From contig JAEKKI010000129.1 of NCBI GenBank assembly GCA_019510485.1, positions 1 to 59,771 on the forward strand: a stretch of DNA of 59,771 nt, written 5' to 3'. The DNA is from Catenulisporales bacterium (GTDB taxonomy: Bacteria; Actinomycetota; Actinomycetes; Streptomycetales; Catenulisporaceae). Of this stretch, positions 8,838 through 16,988 are shown piece after piece (position 1 is the first letter of the stretch; the number at the start of each line of letters is the position of its first letter). Under the pieces are notes generated by a model that did not search any database, had not been told where the DNA came from, and saw nothing but the letters and a program-made list of their open reading frames with translations. The position numbers and the translations under genes were made by a program.

Positions 8838-10010
8838 TCACCCGGCAGGAACCGGCAGCCGCATCTCGAACCGGCAGCCGCCCTCGATATTGCCGACCGT
8901 CACATCGCCGGAGTGCGCCTCGGCGATGCCGCGCACGATGGCCAATCCGAGACCCGCGCCGGCGCCGACCGCGCTGTCGGTCTCGGGAGTGCGGGCCGGG
9001 GTGCCGCGCCAGGCCACGTCGAAGACCCGGCCCAGTTCTTCCTCCGGGATGCCGCCGCAGGCGTCGGTCACCGCGATCCGCACCTGCGGCTCGACCGCGC
9101 CCGGGGGCGGCTCCACCTCGGACGCCTCGATGCGCACCGTGCCGTCGACCGGCGTGTGCCGAATGGCGTTGACCACCAGGTTCGACAACGCGCGTGACAG
9201 CTCACGGACATCGCCGCGGACCGTCGCGGAGGTGGTGACCACGCCGGACAACTCGATCCGGCGCGCCTTGGCCAACGGCTGCCCCTCGGCCAGGGCGCCG
9301 TCGACGAGGTCGGCGAGGGCGACGCTTTCCAGCGTGAGCTTCAAGGCGCCCGCGTGGATCCGCGACAGCTCGAACAGGTCGTCGACCATGCCGGCCAGGC
9401 GGTCGGCGGCCTGGCGCATCATCACGTGGTAGCGCGCCGGGTCCGGGGCGACGCCGTCCTCCAGCGCCTCGGCCATGGCGCGCAGACCGGCCAGCGGCGT
9501 GCGCAGATCGTGGGAGACCCACGCGACCAGTTCTCGCCGCGACCGTTCCAGAGCGCGCTCCCGTTCCCGGGACTCGCTGAGCTTGATGCTGGTCGCCGCC
9601 AGTTCGCGGCTGAGGGCGGCGAGTTCGCCGGTGGCCAGCGCCGGTTCGGCGGCCGCTCTACCCGGCGGCGGCACGGCCTCGTCGCCGTCCCCGAGCGCCT
9701 GGAGCGCGGAACTCAGGGTTCTGCTGTCGCTGGCCAGGCTGCGTCCGAGCAGGGACGCCAGGACGAGCGTGACCACGGCGCCGGACAGCGACACGATCAG
9801 GACGACGCCCGCATCGTGCGAGGAGATGAACATCGCGCGGGAGGCGATCAGGGCTCCGGCCACGACGGCCAGCACCGCGGTCGCCGCGCTGGCGAACAGC
9901 GAGGCGCGCAAAGAGCGGCCGCGCAGCAGCCGCAGCGCTATCCAGCCGATCGCCGCGGCGCCGGTGGCCGAACCCGCGCCCATCAGGATAATGAGAAGCT
10001 GATCACGCAT
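8838..10010 (-). CDS. Two-component sensor histidine kinase
   Basis: A 390-residue membrane kinase. Three hydrophobic segments occur within the first 95 residues with little extracytoplasmic loop, followed by a linker and coiled helix. The HisKA H-box is VAWVSHDLRTPLAG (phospho-acceptor His about residue 178). The ATPase domain has an N-box (LSNLVVNAIRHTP), a G1 box reading DACGGI instead of the usual DxGxGI, and G2 GAGLGLAIV. I prefer the ATG at 10010, which follows GAGGGGGAACGTG. A GTG at 10043 that overlaps the response-regulator stop is the alternative. It is the last gene of the molybdopterin oxidoreductase operon and the likely partner of the regulator encoded just upstream. Confidence 0.9.
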   Translation of the reverse strand: MRDQLLIILMGAGSATGAAAIGWIALRLLRGRSLRASLFASAATAVLAVVAGALIASRAMFISSHDAGVVLIVSLSGAVVTLVLASLLGRSLASDSRTLSSALQALGDGDEAVPPPGRAAAEPALATGELAALSRELAATSIKLSESRERERALERSRRELVAWVSHDLRTPLAGLRAMAEALEDGVAPDPARYHVMMRQAADRLAGMVDDLFELSRIHAGALKLTLESVALADLVDGALAEGQPLAKARRIELSGVVTTSATVRGDVRELSRALSNLVVNAIRHTPVDGTVRIEASEVEPPPGAVEPQVRIAVTDACGGIPEEELGRVFDVAWRGTPARTPETDSAVGAGAGLGLAIVRGIAEAHSGDVTVGNIEGGCRFEMRLPVPAG

Positions 10011-10039
10011 CACGTTCCCCCTCGCCAACGCACCAAGCG

Positions 10040-10831
10040 TCACTCACCCTCGTCGTCCTCCCCTTCGCCGATTCCGGGCCCGTCCGGCGGTAGGTCCAGC
10101 CGGTACCCCACACCCCACACCGTCACGATCAGCGTGGGCGAGGCCGGATCGGCCTCGATCTTCTCCCGCAACCGCCGCACGTGAACCGTGACCGTCGACT
10201 GGTCGCCGTACTCCCACCCCCACACCCGCTGCATGAGCTCAGCGCGGGTGAACGCCTGCCCGGGATGCTTGAGCAGGAACGCCAACAGGTCGAACTCCCG
10301 GCCGGTCAGCGCCAGCGGCTCGCCGCGCAGCCGCACCTGGTGGCCGGCGACGTCGACCTCCAGATTCCCGGCCCGGCGCACGTCCGGGGCCTGTCCCGGC
10401 ACCGGCTGGCCGGCCCGGGTCCGGCGCAGCACGCTCGCCGCCCGCAGCACCAGCTCACGCGGGCTGAACGGCTTGGTCACGTAGTCGTCCGCGCCGACCT
10501 GCAACCCCAGGATGCGGTCGCTCTCCTCGCCGCGCGCGGTCAGCATGATCACCGGGACCTCGCCCAGGGCCTGGATGCGCTTGTGCACCTCGTAACCGTC
10601 GAAGCCGGGCAGCATCAGGTCGAGTAACACCAGGTCGGGCAGCCGTTCGCGGGCCGCGGCGACCGCGGACGGCCCGTCGGCGGCGCGGCGGACGGCGTAT
10701 CCGGCGCGGGTCAGGTAGGCGGCGACGACCTCGGCGACCGTCGCGTCGTCGTCCACGACCAGGACGTCCAGGTCTTCCCGGCCGGGCCCGGGTCCGGGCC
10801 CCGGTCCCGCCGGTGTGTCGGTCGAGGTCAT
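10040..10831 (-). CDS. OmpR/PhoB-type response regulator
   Basis: A 263-residue regulator. A short Gly-Pro-rich lead is followed by a receiver domain with VLVVDDD, phosphorylation site DLVLLDLMLPG and conserved Lys in YVTKPF. A winged-helix trans_reg_C domain follows (LTGREFDLLAFLLKH, then YGDQSTVTVHVRRLREKIE). The ATG at 10831 overlaps the preceding stop as ATGA and has GGAAGGGTGG upstream. The acidic tail ends in EGEDDEGE. It probably controls the divergent region at 12.3-12.45 kb, where repeated half-sites occur; that is inference. Confidence 0.92.
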   Translation of the reverse strand: MTSTDTPAGPGPGPGPGREDLDVLVVDDDATVAEVVAAYLTRAGYAVRRAADGPSAVAAARERLPDLVLLDLMLPGFDGYEVHKRIQALGEVPVIMLTARGEESDRILGLQVGADDYVTKPFSPRELVLRAASVLRRTRAGQPVPGQAPDVRRAGNLEVDVAGHQVRLRGEPLALTGREFDLLAFLLKHPGQAFTRAELMQRVWGWEYGDQSTVTVHVRRLREKIEADPASPTLIVTVWGVGYRLDLPPDGPGIGEGEDDEGE

Positions 10832-11127
10832 CGGATCGCCACCCTTCCGTGCAGCAAGATCGGCGCGGCCACCAGCGTAACCGCCCCGGCGACGAGCAGA
10901 ACGGCGGCGAGGACCGCGCGCACCCGAGGCGTCGTGCGGCGCGCGGCCAGCCAGCACAGCGCGAACACCGCCGGAGCCAGCACCGCGTCGTGGAGCGCGA
11001 CTCCGCCCAGCAGCCAGTACGCGACACCGCTCAGGCGCGGGATCTCCGGCGCGGTCAGCAAGCCGTACACACCGTAGACCAGGACGGCGACCCCGGTCAG
11101 GATCGCGGAATACCGCAGAACCCTCAT
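10828..11127 (-). CDS. Small membrane protein in the oxidoreductase operon
   Basis: A 99-residue protein with three hydrophobic segments (about residues 6-25, 35-58 and 70-90) and a short basic C-terminus. The ATG at 11127 overlaps the upstream oxidoreductase stop as ATGA and is preceded by GGAGGTGATCGC. Its own stop overlaps the response-regulator start as ATGA. No family is recognised. The strict coupling suggests it works with the membrane oxidoreductase or the sensor kinase. Confidence 0.75.
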   Translation of the reverse strand: MRVLRYSAILTGVAVLVYGVYGLLTAPEIPRLSGVAYWLLGGVALHDAVLAPAVFALCWLAARRTTPRVRAVLAAVLLVAGAVTLVAAPILLHGRVAIR

Positions 11128-12287
11128 GCGATCACCTCCAGTCGCCGCACCCATTTGGTCTGGAGCACGCCGGGCCGGTTCGGCACGATCACCCGCGCCG
11201 GGTACCCGTGGTCCAGGGTCAGCGGCTCGCCGTTGAGGTGCAGGGCGAGGAGCGCGGTGGCGTCGCGGGCGTACTCGCGCTCCATGACCGTCACCGCATA
11301 CGCGCCGTTGCGCTCCATCGACACCACGCGCAGGTCGGCGTCGTGCGGGGCCCCGGCCATATCCATGAGGTCCCGGATCCGGACGCCCTGCCAGTGCGCG
11401 TCCACCGACCAGCCCTCGACGCAGGCGATGGGCAGTTTCGCAAAGGTCTGCGGCAGGGCGGCCAACTCGTCCCGGCTCAGGCTGAGCGGGCGCGCGCCGC
11501 CGACCACCTCCAGGCGCCAGTCGGCGGAAACGTGTTCCGCGGCGACGCCCGCCTGCGCGGCCGTGCGGTTGATCGGCACCCCCAGCTCACCGACGCCGAC
11601 ATCGCGCGGAGAAAGCACCGACACCTGCTGCACGCTGGTGACGGACTGCCCGACGGTGGCCACGGTGACGGTTCCGGCCGCGACCGCCGTGGTCGCGATG
11701 AAGGTCCGGCGCGACACACCTTGCCGCTGCGCCGCGAGGTCCTCCCGATACGCCTCCGGCAGCTCCTTCTTCGGGCTCCGGAAGCCGCGGGCGATGGCCG
11801 GCGCCTGGACCCCGATGTGCAGGACCAGCGCGCCGAGGGTGATCCACGCGACCCAGTAGTGGGTCTGGATGAACGGGAACTGACTGCCCCACACGTACCA
11901 CTGCGCGGCGTTGAGCAGGCCCGTGACGAGTTCGAAGATCGCCCCGGCGATCAGGACGAGGATGCTCAGCCGTTCCAGCGCGTGCGTCACCGACTTCAGC
12001 GGCGGCCACTGGAACAGCTTCGGATAGACGGTCCAGAGCTTGGCCAGAAGTAGCGGGATGGCCGCGACGCCGCTGACGACGTGCAGGCCCTGGGTCAGGC
12101 GGTAACCCCAACTGGGCCGGGTCCACAGATGGTGCGCCAGCCAGGACGGCGGGTGCTGGAGCACGTGGCTGACCAGACCGGTGAGGAAGGCCGTGACGAA
12201 CGCGACCCCCAGCGCGGTGCCGACCAGCGTCGTGGTGCGCTCGTCGTGCAGCCGGCTGTGGAACTGCGGCAGCGGCGGTTGCTTCAC
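11124..12287 (-). CDS. Membrane molybdopterin-dependent oxidoreductase (sulfite oxidase fold fused to cytochrome b-like domain)
   Basis: A 387-residue protein. The N-terminal half has four hydrophobic segments with conserved histidines (SHVLQHPPSWLAHHLW, GLHVVSG, THYWVAWITLGALVLHIG), like a small di-heme cytochrome b. Then SRRTFIATTAVAAG marks an internal twin-arginine-like segment. The C-terminal half is a sulfite-oxidase-type molybdopterin domain with the Mo-ligand Cys in PIACVEGWSVDAHW. It ends in HGYPARVIVPNRPGVLQTKW, a hallmark of the fold. It probably passes electrons between quinone and an extracytoplasmic substrate. GTG at 12287 fits GAGG spacing better than the GTG at 12299. It is first in a four-gene operon with sensor and regulator. 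Confidence 0.88.
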   Translation of the reverse strand: MKQPPLPQFHSRLHDERTTTLVGTALGVAFVTAFLTGLVSHVLQHPPSWLAHHLWTRPSWGYRLTQGLHVVSGVAAIPLLLAKLWTVYPKLFQWPPLKSVTHALERLSILVLIAGAIFELVTGLLNAAQWYVWGSQFPFIQTHYWVAWITLGALVLHIGVQAPAIARGFRSPKKELPEAYREDLAAQRQGVSRRTFIATTAVAAGTVTVATVGQSVTSVQQVSVLSPRDVGVGELGVPINRTAAQAGVAAEHVSADWRLEVVGGARPLSLSRDELAALPQTFAKLPIACVEGWSVDAHWQGVRIRDLMDMAGAPHDADLRVVSMERNGAYAVTVMEREYARDATALLALHLNGEPLTLDHGYPARVIVPNRPGVLQTKWVRRLEVIA

Positions 12288-12335
12288 TCGGATCCTCACG
12301 CCTCCAGATAACCGCCTCGGGGGCTCTGGCAGGGG

Positions 12336-12404
12336 TTACGACACCTTACGAAGCTGTGACGGCTGTTGATGGGGTCTACCAGGTCTTACAGACCTGTGAC
12401 GGCT
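12336..12404. promoter_or_regulatory. Candidate regulator-binding region with direct repeats
   Basis: TTACGA occurs at 12336-12341 and again at 12346-12351, exactly 10 bp apart. The longer element TTACgaagCTGTGACGGCT at 12346-12364 is repeated 40 bp later as TTACagacCTGTGACGGCT at 12386-12404 (15 of 19 identical). AGGTCTTACAGACCT is a partial palindrome at 12381-12395. Direct repeats one or four helical turns apart are the usual layout for OmpR-type regulators, and the region separates the two divergent operons. Binding is inferred. Confidence 0.5.
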
Positions 12405-12452
12405 CGGCGTGGTGGGTCCCGTCGGAACCGGAGGCAGGGCCACGGTGGAGCC

Positions 12453-14561
12453 ATGATGATGGGAACCGTTGCTTGGATGTCGGGAGCCAGGGCGCGTTCG
12501 GTGGCCGGCACCAGGCTGGGGCGGCCGCCTCTAGCGAGGCTCGGCACCGCGTTCGTCGTCTTGACCGGTCTGGTCGCCGGGCTGGCGGCGGTGGTCCGGC
12601 TGCCCAGGAGTTCGCCGTGGGCTCACGGTCTGCATGGTCTCGCACTGCTCGCAGCACTGTTCGCCTGTTACGGGCTCGGGGTCTGGCTGGTCGGCTCCCT
12701 GGCGCGGGGCTGGGCTGTCGTACTGACGCTCATCGGCGCGGTGGCGACGCAACTCGCCACCCTGACCGCAGCTCCCCGATATTCAGACGATCTATATCGC
12801 TACGTCTGGGACGGCCGCGTACAAGCGCACGGCATCGATCCCTATCGCTACGTGCCGGTGGCCTCGCGTCTGGTAGCACTTCGCAGCCCTGATCTCTTCC
12901 CGCCAACCGCCGGCCCGGGGTACTGCGTGACCTCCGGACCGGACATCACCGCGGGCTGCACGGTGCTCAACCGCCCGCTCGTGCACACGATCTATCCCCC
13001 GGTCGCTCAGGCCTACTTCTGGCTGGTGCACTGGTCCGGCCCGCGAGGCGTGCAGATGTTCGCCGGGCTCGCCGCGGTGCTCGTCACCGCTCTCCTGCTC
13101 TGGGGCCTGCCACGGGTAGGCGCCGACCCGCGGCAGGCAGTGCTGTGGGCCTGGTGCCCCCTGGTCGCGATCGAGGCGGGCAACGGCGGGCACGTGGACG
13201 TCATCGCCATGATCCCGACCACCTGCGCACTGGTGGTCCTCGGCTCCCGCCGCGTCCGGACGACCGCGCGCGCCGCTTTGGCAGGCGCGGTGCTGGGGTT
13301 GGCGGTCGCGACCAAGATGACGCCCGGCTTCCTGGTGCCCTCGGCAGCACGACGCCGCCCCCTGCCTCTTCTCGCCTCACTCCTCGGCGTCGTCGCGGCG
13401 GTCTACATCCCCCACCTGCTGGCCGTCGGCAGCGGCGCCACCGGATTCCTCAGCGGCTACCTGAACGAAGAGGGCTACGGCAACGGCAGCCGCTTCGCCG
13501 TCCTCAACCTGTTCCTGCCGCAAGACTGGACCTCGGCGGGCGCCGTCGCAGTGCTCGCCGCGACGGCAGTGCTGGTGTGGTGGTACTCCGACCCCGACCG
13601 ACCGTGGCGCGGGGCGCTGGTCATGACCGGTGTCGCACTCCTCGTCGCCGCGCCGTCCTACGCGTGGTACGCGCAGTTGCTGGTCCTCCTGGTCGCGTTC
13701 GGCGGCTGGCGGGCGATGCCCTGGCTCGCCATAGCGTTCGCGGGATACGCCTGGCAGATCGGTGAGGAAGTCGGCTGGGGCTACGGCGTCGCAGGGCTCT
13801 TCATCTGTGCCGCCTGGCTCATCCGTGTCTGTGCCGCCTGGCTCATCCGTCGACGCAAGGTCGAGATCGCGACGAGCACGGCCGCCGACATGGAGTGCAC
13901 CGGATCGGTGGACGTCATCCTCCCCTGTCTCGACGAGGCGGCGGCCCTGCCCTATGTCCTGACCCGAATGCCACCGCACTACCGAGCCATCGTCGTCGAC
14001 AACGGCTCCACCGACGGCTCACCCGCGATCGCCGCCCGCTTCGGCGCCCTCGTCGTCCACGAACCACGGCGCGGCTTCGGCGCGGCCTGCCACGCCGGCC
14101 TGGAAGCCGCCACCGCCGACGTCGTCTGCTTCCTGGACTGCGACGGCTCGTTCGATCCGGCGGACCTGCCGCAGGTCGCGAAGCCCGTGATCGCCGGACA
14201 GGCCGATCTCTTCCTCGGCCAGCGCCGTCCCACCGCCCGCGGCGCCTGGCCACCGCACGCCCGCCTGGCCAACCGCCTGCTCGCGTACCGGATCCGCCGC
14301 ACGACCGGCGTGGCGCTACGCGATCTGGGACCCATGCGCGCGGCCCGGCGTGAAGAGCTACTGAAGCTGGAGATCACGGACCGCCGGTTCGGCTACCCGC
14401 TGGAGATGGTGCTCAAGGCGGCGGACGCGGGCTGGCGCATCGGGCAGACCGACGTCCCCTACGCGCCGCGCACCGGCAAGTCGAAGGTCACCGGCACGAT
14501 CGGCGGCACTCTCAAGGCCGTCGGGGACATGCGCAAGGTCTGGAAGGCGGCCACCGGATGA
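12453..14561 (+). CDS. Fusion of MptB-like polyprenol-phosphate-dependent mannosyltransferase and GT2 glycosyltransferase
   Basis: A 702-residue membrane protein. The first 460 residues have about ten membrane segments and the signature RYSDDLYRYVWDGRVQAHGI plus DPYRYVP, as in actinobacterial MptB-type (GT-C fold) transferases that use lipid-linked sugars. The last 220 residues form a soluble GT2 domain of the dolichol-phosphate mannosyltransferase type (DVILPCLDEAAALPYVL, VVDNGSTDGS, FLDCDGSFDP). The GT2 part could make the lipid-linked donor used by the first part. GGTGGAG precedes three successive ATGs at 12453-12461, so the exact start is ambiguous by two residues. A 24-bp tandem duplication marks the domain junction. 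The stop overlaps the next gene (ATGA). Confidence 0.85.
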   Translation: MMMGTVAWMSGARARSVAGTRLGRPPLARLGTAFVVLTGLVAGLAAVVRLPRSSPWAHGLHGLALLAALFACYGLGVWLVGSLARGWAVVLTLIGAVATQLATLTAAPRYSDDLYRYVWDGRVQAHGIDPYRYVPVASRLVALRSPDLFPPTAGPGYCVTSGPDITAGCTVLNRPLVHTIYPPVAQAYFWLVHWSGPRGVQMFAGLAAVLVTALLLWGLPRVGADPRQAVLWAWCPLVAIEAGNGGHVDVIAMIPTTCALVVLGSRRVRTTARAALAGAVLGLAVATKMTPGFLVPSAARRRPLPLLASLLGVVAAVYIPHLLAVGSGATGFLSGYLNEEGYGNGSRFAVLNLFLPQDWTSAGAVAVLAATAVLVWWYSDPDRPWRGALVMTGVALLVAAPSYAWYAQLLVLLVAFGGWRAMPWLAIAFAGYAWQIGEEVGWGYGVAGLFICAAWLIRVCAAWLIRRRKVEIATSTAADMECTGSVDVILPCLDEAAALPYVLTRMPPHYRAIVVDNGSTDGSPAIAARFGALVVHEPRRGFGAACHAGLEAATADVVCFLDCDGSFDPADLPQVAKPVIAGQADLFLGQRRPTARGAWPPHARLANRLLAYRIRRTTGVALRDLGPMRAARREELLKLEITDRRFGYPLEMVLKAADAGWRIGQTDVPYAPRTGKSKVTGTIGGTLKAVGDMRKVWKAATG
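13804..13851 (+). repeat. 24-bp tandem duplication at a domain junction
   Basis: Two adjacent 24-bp units differ at one base (23 of 24 identical) and encode CAAWLIRV followed by CAAWLIRR. They sit exactly between the last membrane segment and the GT2 domain of the fusion protein. Confidence 0.9.
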
Positions 14562-15217
14562 GCACCCTGATCGTCATCGCCAAGACCCCGGTCCCCGGCC
14601 GGGTCAAGACCCGCCTGACGCCGCCGTTCACCGCACGCGAAGCAGCCCTGCTCGCCGCGGCGTCGCTGGCCGACACGCTTCAAGCCGCGCGCCAGACGGA
14701 TGCCGGGCATCGAATTCTCGCCTTGGACGGCGAGCCTCGGCCGTCCTGGCAGGACAGCTTCACGGTGGTACCGCAAGTTTCGGGCACGCTGGATCGGCGT
14801 CTGGCGGCGGCTTTCCAGGCGGCGACACGCCTCGACCCGGGTCCCGTTCTGCTCATCGGGATGGACACGCCCCAGATCACGCCGGTTCTGCTCCATTCCT
14901 GTCTGCCCGGCGACGAGGAGGACGCGACCCTCGGCGTCGCCGATGACGGCGGCTTCTGGTGCCTGGGCTTCCGGCGTCCGCGCCATCAGGACTTCGAGTC
15001 CCTGCTGTTCGACGTGCCGATGTCCACCGACCACACCGGCGCCGACCAACTGCGACGGCTGCGACAGGCCGGGCTTCGAGTTCGCCTGACGCCGACGCTG
15101 CGCGACGTCGACGTGTTCGAGGACGCCGAACACGTCTCGACCCTGGCTCCGCAGACCCGCTTCGCCGCGCGATTCAATGCTCTGCGACCGCTGCTCCCAG
15201 CCCCTGCCGGCCGCTGA
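14558..15217 (+). CDS. TIGR04282 (DUF2064) family nucleotidyl/glycosyl transferase
   Basis: A 219-residue soluble GT-A-like protein. The N-terminus, LIVIAKTPVPGRVKTRLTPP, is the family signature. LLIGMDTPQIT carries the metal/nucleotide-binding Asp, and ATLGVADDGGFWCLGFRRP completes the core. The family is named after arsenosugar loci, but most members sit in other glycan clusters and have no proven reaction. The ATG overlaps the upstream stop as ATGA, and its TGA overlaps the next ATG, so it is translationally coupled on both sides in the glycan operon. Confidence 0.85.
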   Translation: MSTLIVIAKTPVPGRVKTRLTPPFTAREAALLAAASLADTLQAARQTDAGHRILALDGEPRPSWQDSFTVVPQVSGTLDRRLAAAFQAATRLDPGPVLLIGMDTPQITPVLLHSCLPGDEEDATLGVADDGGFWCLGFRRPRHQDFESLLFDVPMSTDHTGADQLRRLRQAGLRVRLTPTLRDVDVFEDAEHVSTLAPQTRFAARFNALRPLLPAPAGR

Positions 15218-15879
15218 TGCCCGCCGCGAACACCCTCACCGGCGCTTGGACCTCCAGCGCACCGTACGCCCAAGCCCTCAGCGACCCGCAACGCCCGTTG
15301 ACGCTGCGCACCAGCACCGGCCGAACTCTGAGGCTGGACGCGGCGCGCTTCACCGCGCCGCCGGACGCCGTCGATCACGCGGTCCTCGACCGCTGCCACA
15401 GCCCGACGCTCGATCTGGGCTGCGGGCCCGGCCGGCTGGTCGCCGAACTCGCCCGGCGCGGCGTCCCCGCGCTGGGCATCGACGTGGCGCCGGCCGCGGT
15501 CCTCCTCGGACGGGCGGCGGGGGCCGCGGTGTTGCAGCGCAGCGTCTTCGACCGGCTCCCCGGGGCCGGCCGCTGGCCGCACGCGCTGCTGATGGACGGC
15601 AACATCGGGATCGGCGGCGATCCGGCGGCCCTGCTGGCCCGGATACGGGCCCTCATCCAGCCCGGCATCGGCGAGCTGGTCGTCGAAACCGAATCAGAGG
15701 ACATCCACGAGAACCACGTCGTCACGTTCGAAGGCGGCGGTATGCCGTTCGGCTGGACGCGGATCGGGGCCGAGGCGCTGGTCGAAGTGGCGGCTCCGCT
15801 CGGTTTCCGGGTCGCCGACCGGTGGACGGCCGGAGGGCGGCGGTTCGTGGCGCTCGTGACGTGTCTTCCAGGCACCTGA
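15217..15879 (+). CDS. Class I SAM-dependent methyltransferase
   Basis: A 220-residue protein. Motif I is TLDLGCGPGRLVAEL (about residues 62-76), followed by GIDVAPAAVLLGRAAG (motif II region) and a motif-IV-like ALLMDGNIGIGGDP. It starts at the ATG at 15217 in a TGATG overlap with the upstream gene; the open frame further upstream is out-of-frame shadow. It probably methylates the sugar or lipid intermediate built by this operon; the substrate is not predictable from sequence. Confidence 0.85.
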   Translation: MPAANTLTGAWTSSAPYAQALSDPQRPLTLRTSTGRTLRLDAARFTAPPDAVDHAVLDRCHSPTLDLGCGPGRLVAELARRGVPALGIDVAPAAVLLGRAAGAAVLQRSVFDRLPGAGRWPHALLMDGNIGIGGDPAALLARIRALIQPGIGELVVETESEDIHENHVVTFEGGGMPFGWTRIGAEALVEVAAPLGFRVADRWTAGGRRFVALVTCLPGT

Positions 15880-15899
15880 TACTTGATGGGACGGAAATA

Positions 15900-16949
15900 G
15901 TGAGAGTGCTGGTTACCGGCGCGGCCGGATTCATCGGATCGCACATCGCCTCCGAGCTGTCGACGGCCGGGCATGAGGTCATCGCCCTGGATGTCCTGCT
16001 GAGCGCGGTCCACCCGGATCCGCCGGCGGCCAGGCGGCGGCTGCCCGAGGACGTTCCGCTGATCGAGGCCGACGTCCGGGACGCGGCGGCGGTCGCGGCG
16101 GCTCTCGACGGCGTCGACGCGGTCTGCCATCAAGCTGCGATGGTCGGTCTGGGCGTGGACTTGAACGACGCGCCGATGTACGCCGGCTGCAACGACCTCG
16201 GCACCGCCGTGGTGCTGTCGGAGATGGCGCGCGCGGGCGTGCGGCGGCTGGTGCTGGCTTCGTCGATGGTCGTCTACGGCGAAGGACGCTACGACTGCCC
16301 TCGGCACGGCCAGGTGGCCGCCGCGCCCAGGCGCGAAGCGGACTTGGCGGCAGGCCGTTTCGAGCCCTTGTGCGAACACTGCGGACAGCAGCTCGTACCC
16401 GGACTGGTCGAGGAGTCCGCCGCGATGGACCCGAGGAACGTCTACGCGGCGACCAAGGCCGCTCAAGAATTCCTGGCCTCGGCCTGGGCCCGGGCCTGCG
16501 GCGGCACCGTGGCCGCGCTGCGCTACCACAACGTCTACGGCCCCCGCATGCCGCGCGACACCCCCTACGCCGGCGTGGCCGCGATCTTCCGCTCGGCTCT
16601 GGCAGCGGGCCGCGCACCGACGGTTTTCGAGGACGGCGGGCAGCGACGTGACTTCGTCCACGTGCGAGACGTCGCCACGGCCAACGCGGCGGCTTTGGAC
16701 TGGACTCCGACGGCGCCGCCTGGAACCTTCCGAGCGTTCAACGTCGGCAGCGGCACACCGCGCACCGTCGGGGAGTTGGCGACCGAACTGGCCATCGCGG
16801 CAGGCGGCCCCGAGCCGCGGTTCACGGCACGGTACCGGCTCGGCGACGTACGCCACGTCACCGCGTCGAACCAGCGCCTGCGCGAGGAACTGGGTTGGTC
16901 ACCCGCGGTCGACTTCGCCGACGGGCTCAAGGAGTTCGCCGCCGGTTAG
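15900..16949 (+). CDS. Extended SDR NAD-dependent sugar epimerase/dehydratase with Cys-rich insertion
   Basis: A 349-residue protein. The Rossmann motif VLVTGAAGFIGSHIAS is at the N-terminus, LASSMVVYGEG gives the Ser/Thr of the active site, and NVYAATKAAQEF gives the YxxxK pair. It ends with RHVTASNQRLREELGW. A roughly 45-residue insertion after the VVYGEG strand contains CPRHG and CEHCGQQL, a possible zinc site. As far as I recall, similar insertions occur in dTDP-rhamnose 4-epimerase-like enzymes. GTG at 15900 is chosen because it begins the Rossmann strand and follows GGGACGGAAATA. It is the last gene of the plus-strand glycan operon. Confidence 0.85.
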   Translation: MRVLVTGAAGFIGSHIASELSTAGHEVIALDVLLSAVHPDPPAARRRLPEDVPLIEADVRDAAAVAAALDGVDAVCHQAAMVGLGVDLNDAPMYAGCNDLGTAVVLSEMARAGVRRLVLASSMVVYGEGRYDCPRHGQVAAAPRREADLAAGRFEPLCEHCGQQLVPGLVEESAAMDPRNVYAATKAAQEFLASAWARACGGTVAALRYHNVYGPRMPRDTPYAGVAAIFRSALAAGRAPTVFEDGGQRRDFVHVRDVATANAAALDWTPTAPPGTFRAFNVGSGTPRTVGELATELAIAAGGPEPRFTARYRLGDVRHVTASNQRLREELGWSPAVDFADGLKEFAAG

Positions 16950-16988
16950 TCAGGTGCCCGGGCGGCGACCGGCGGTTACTGTGACCGG

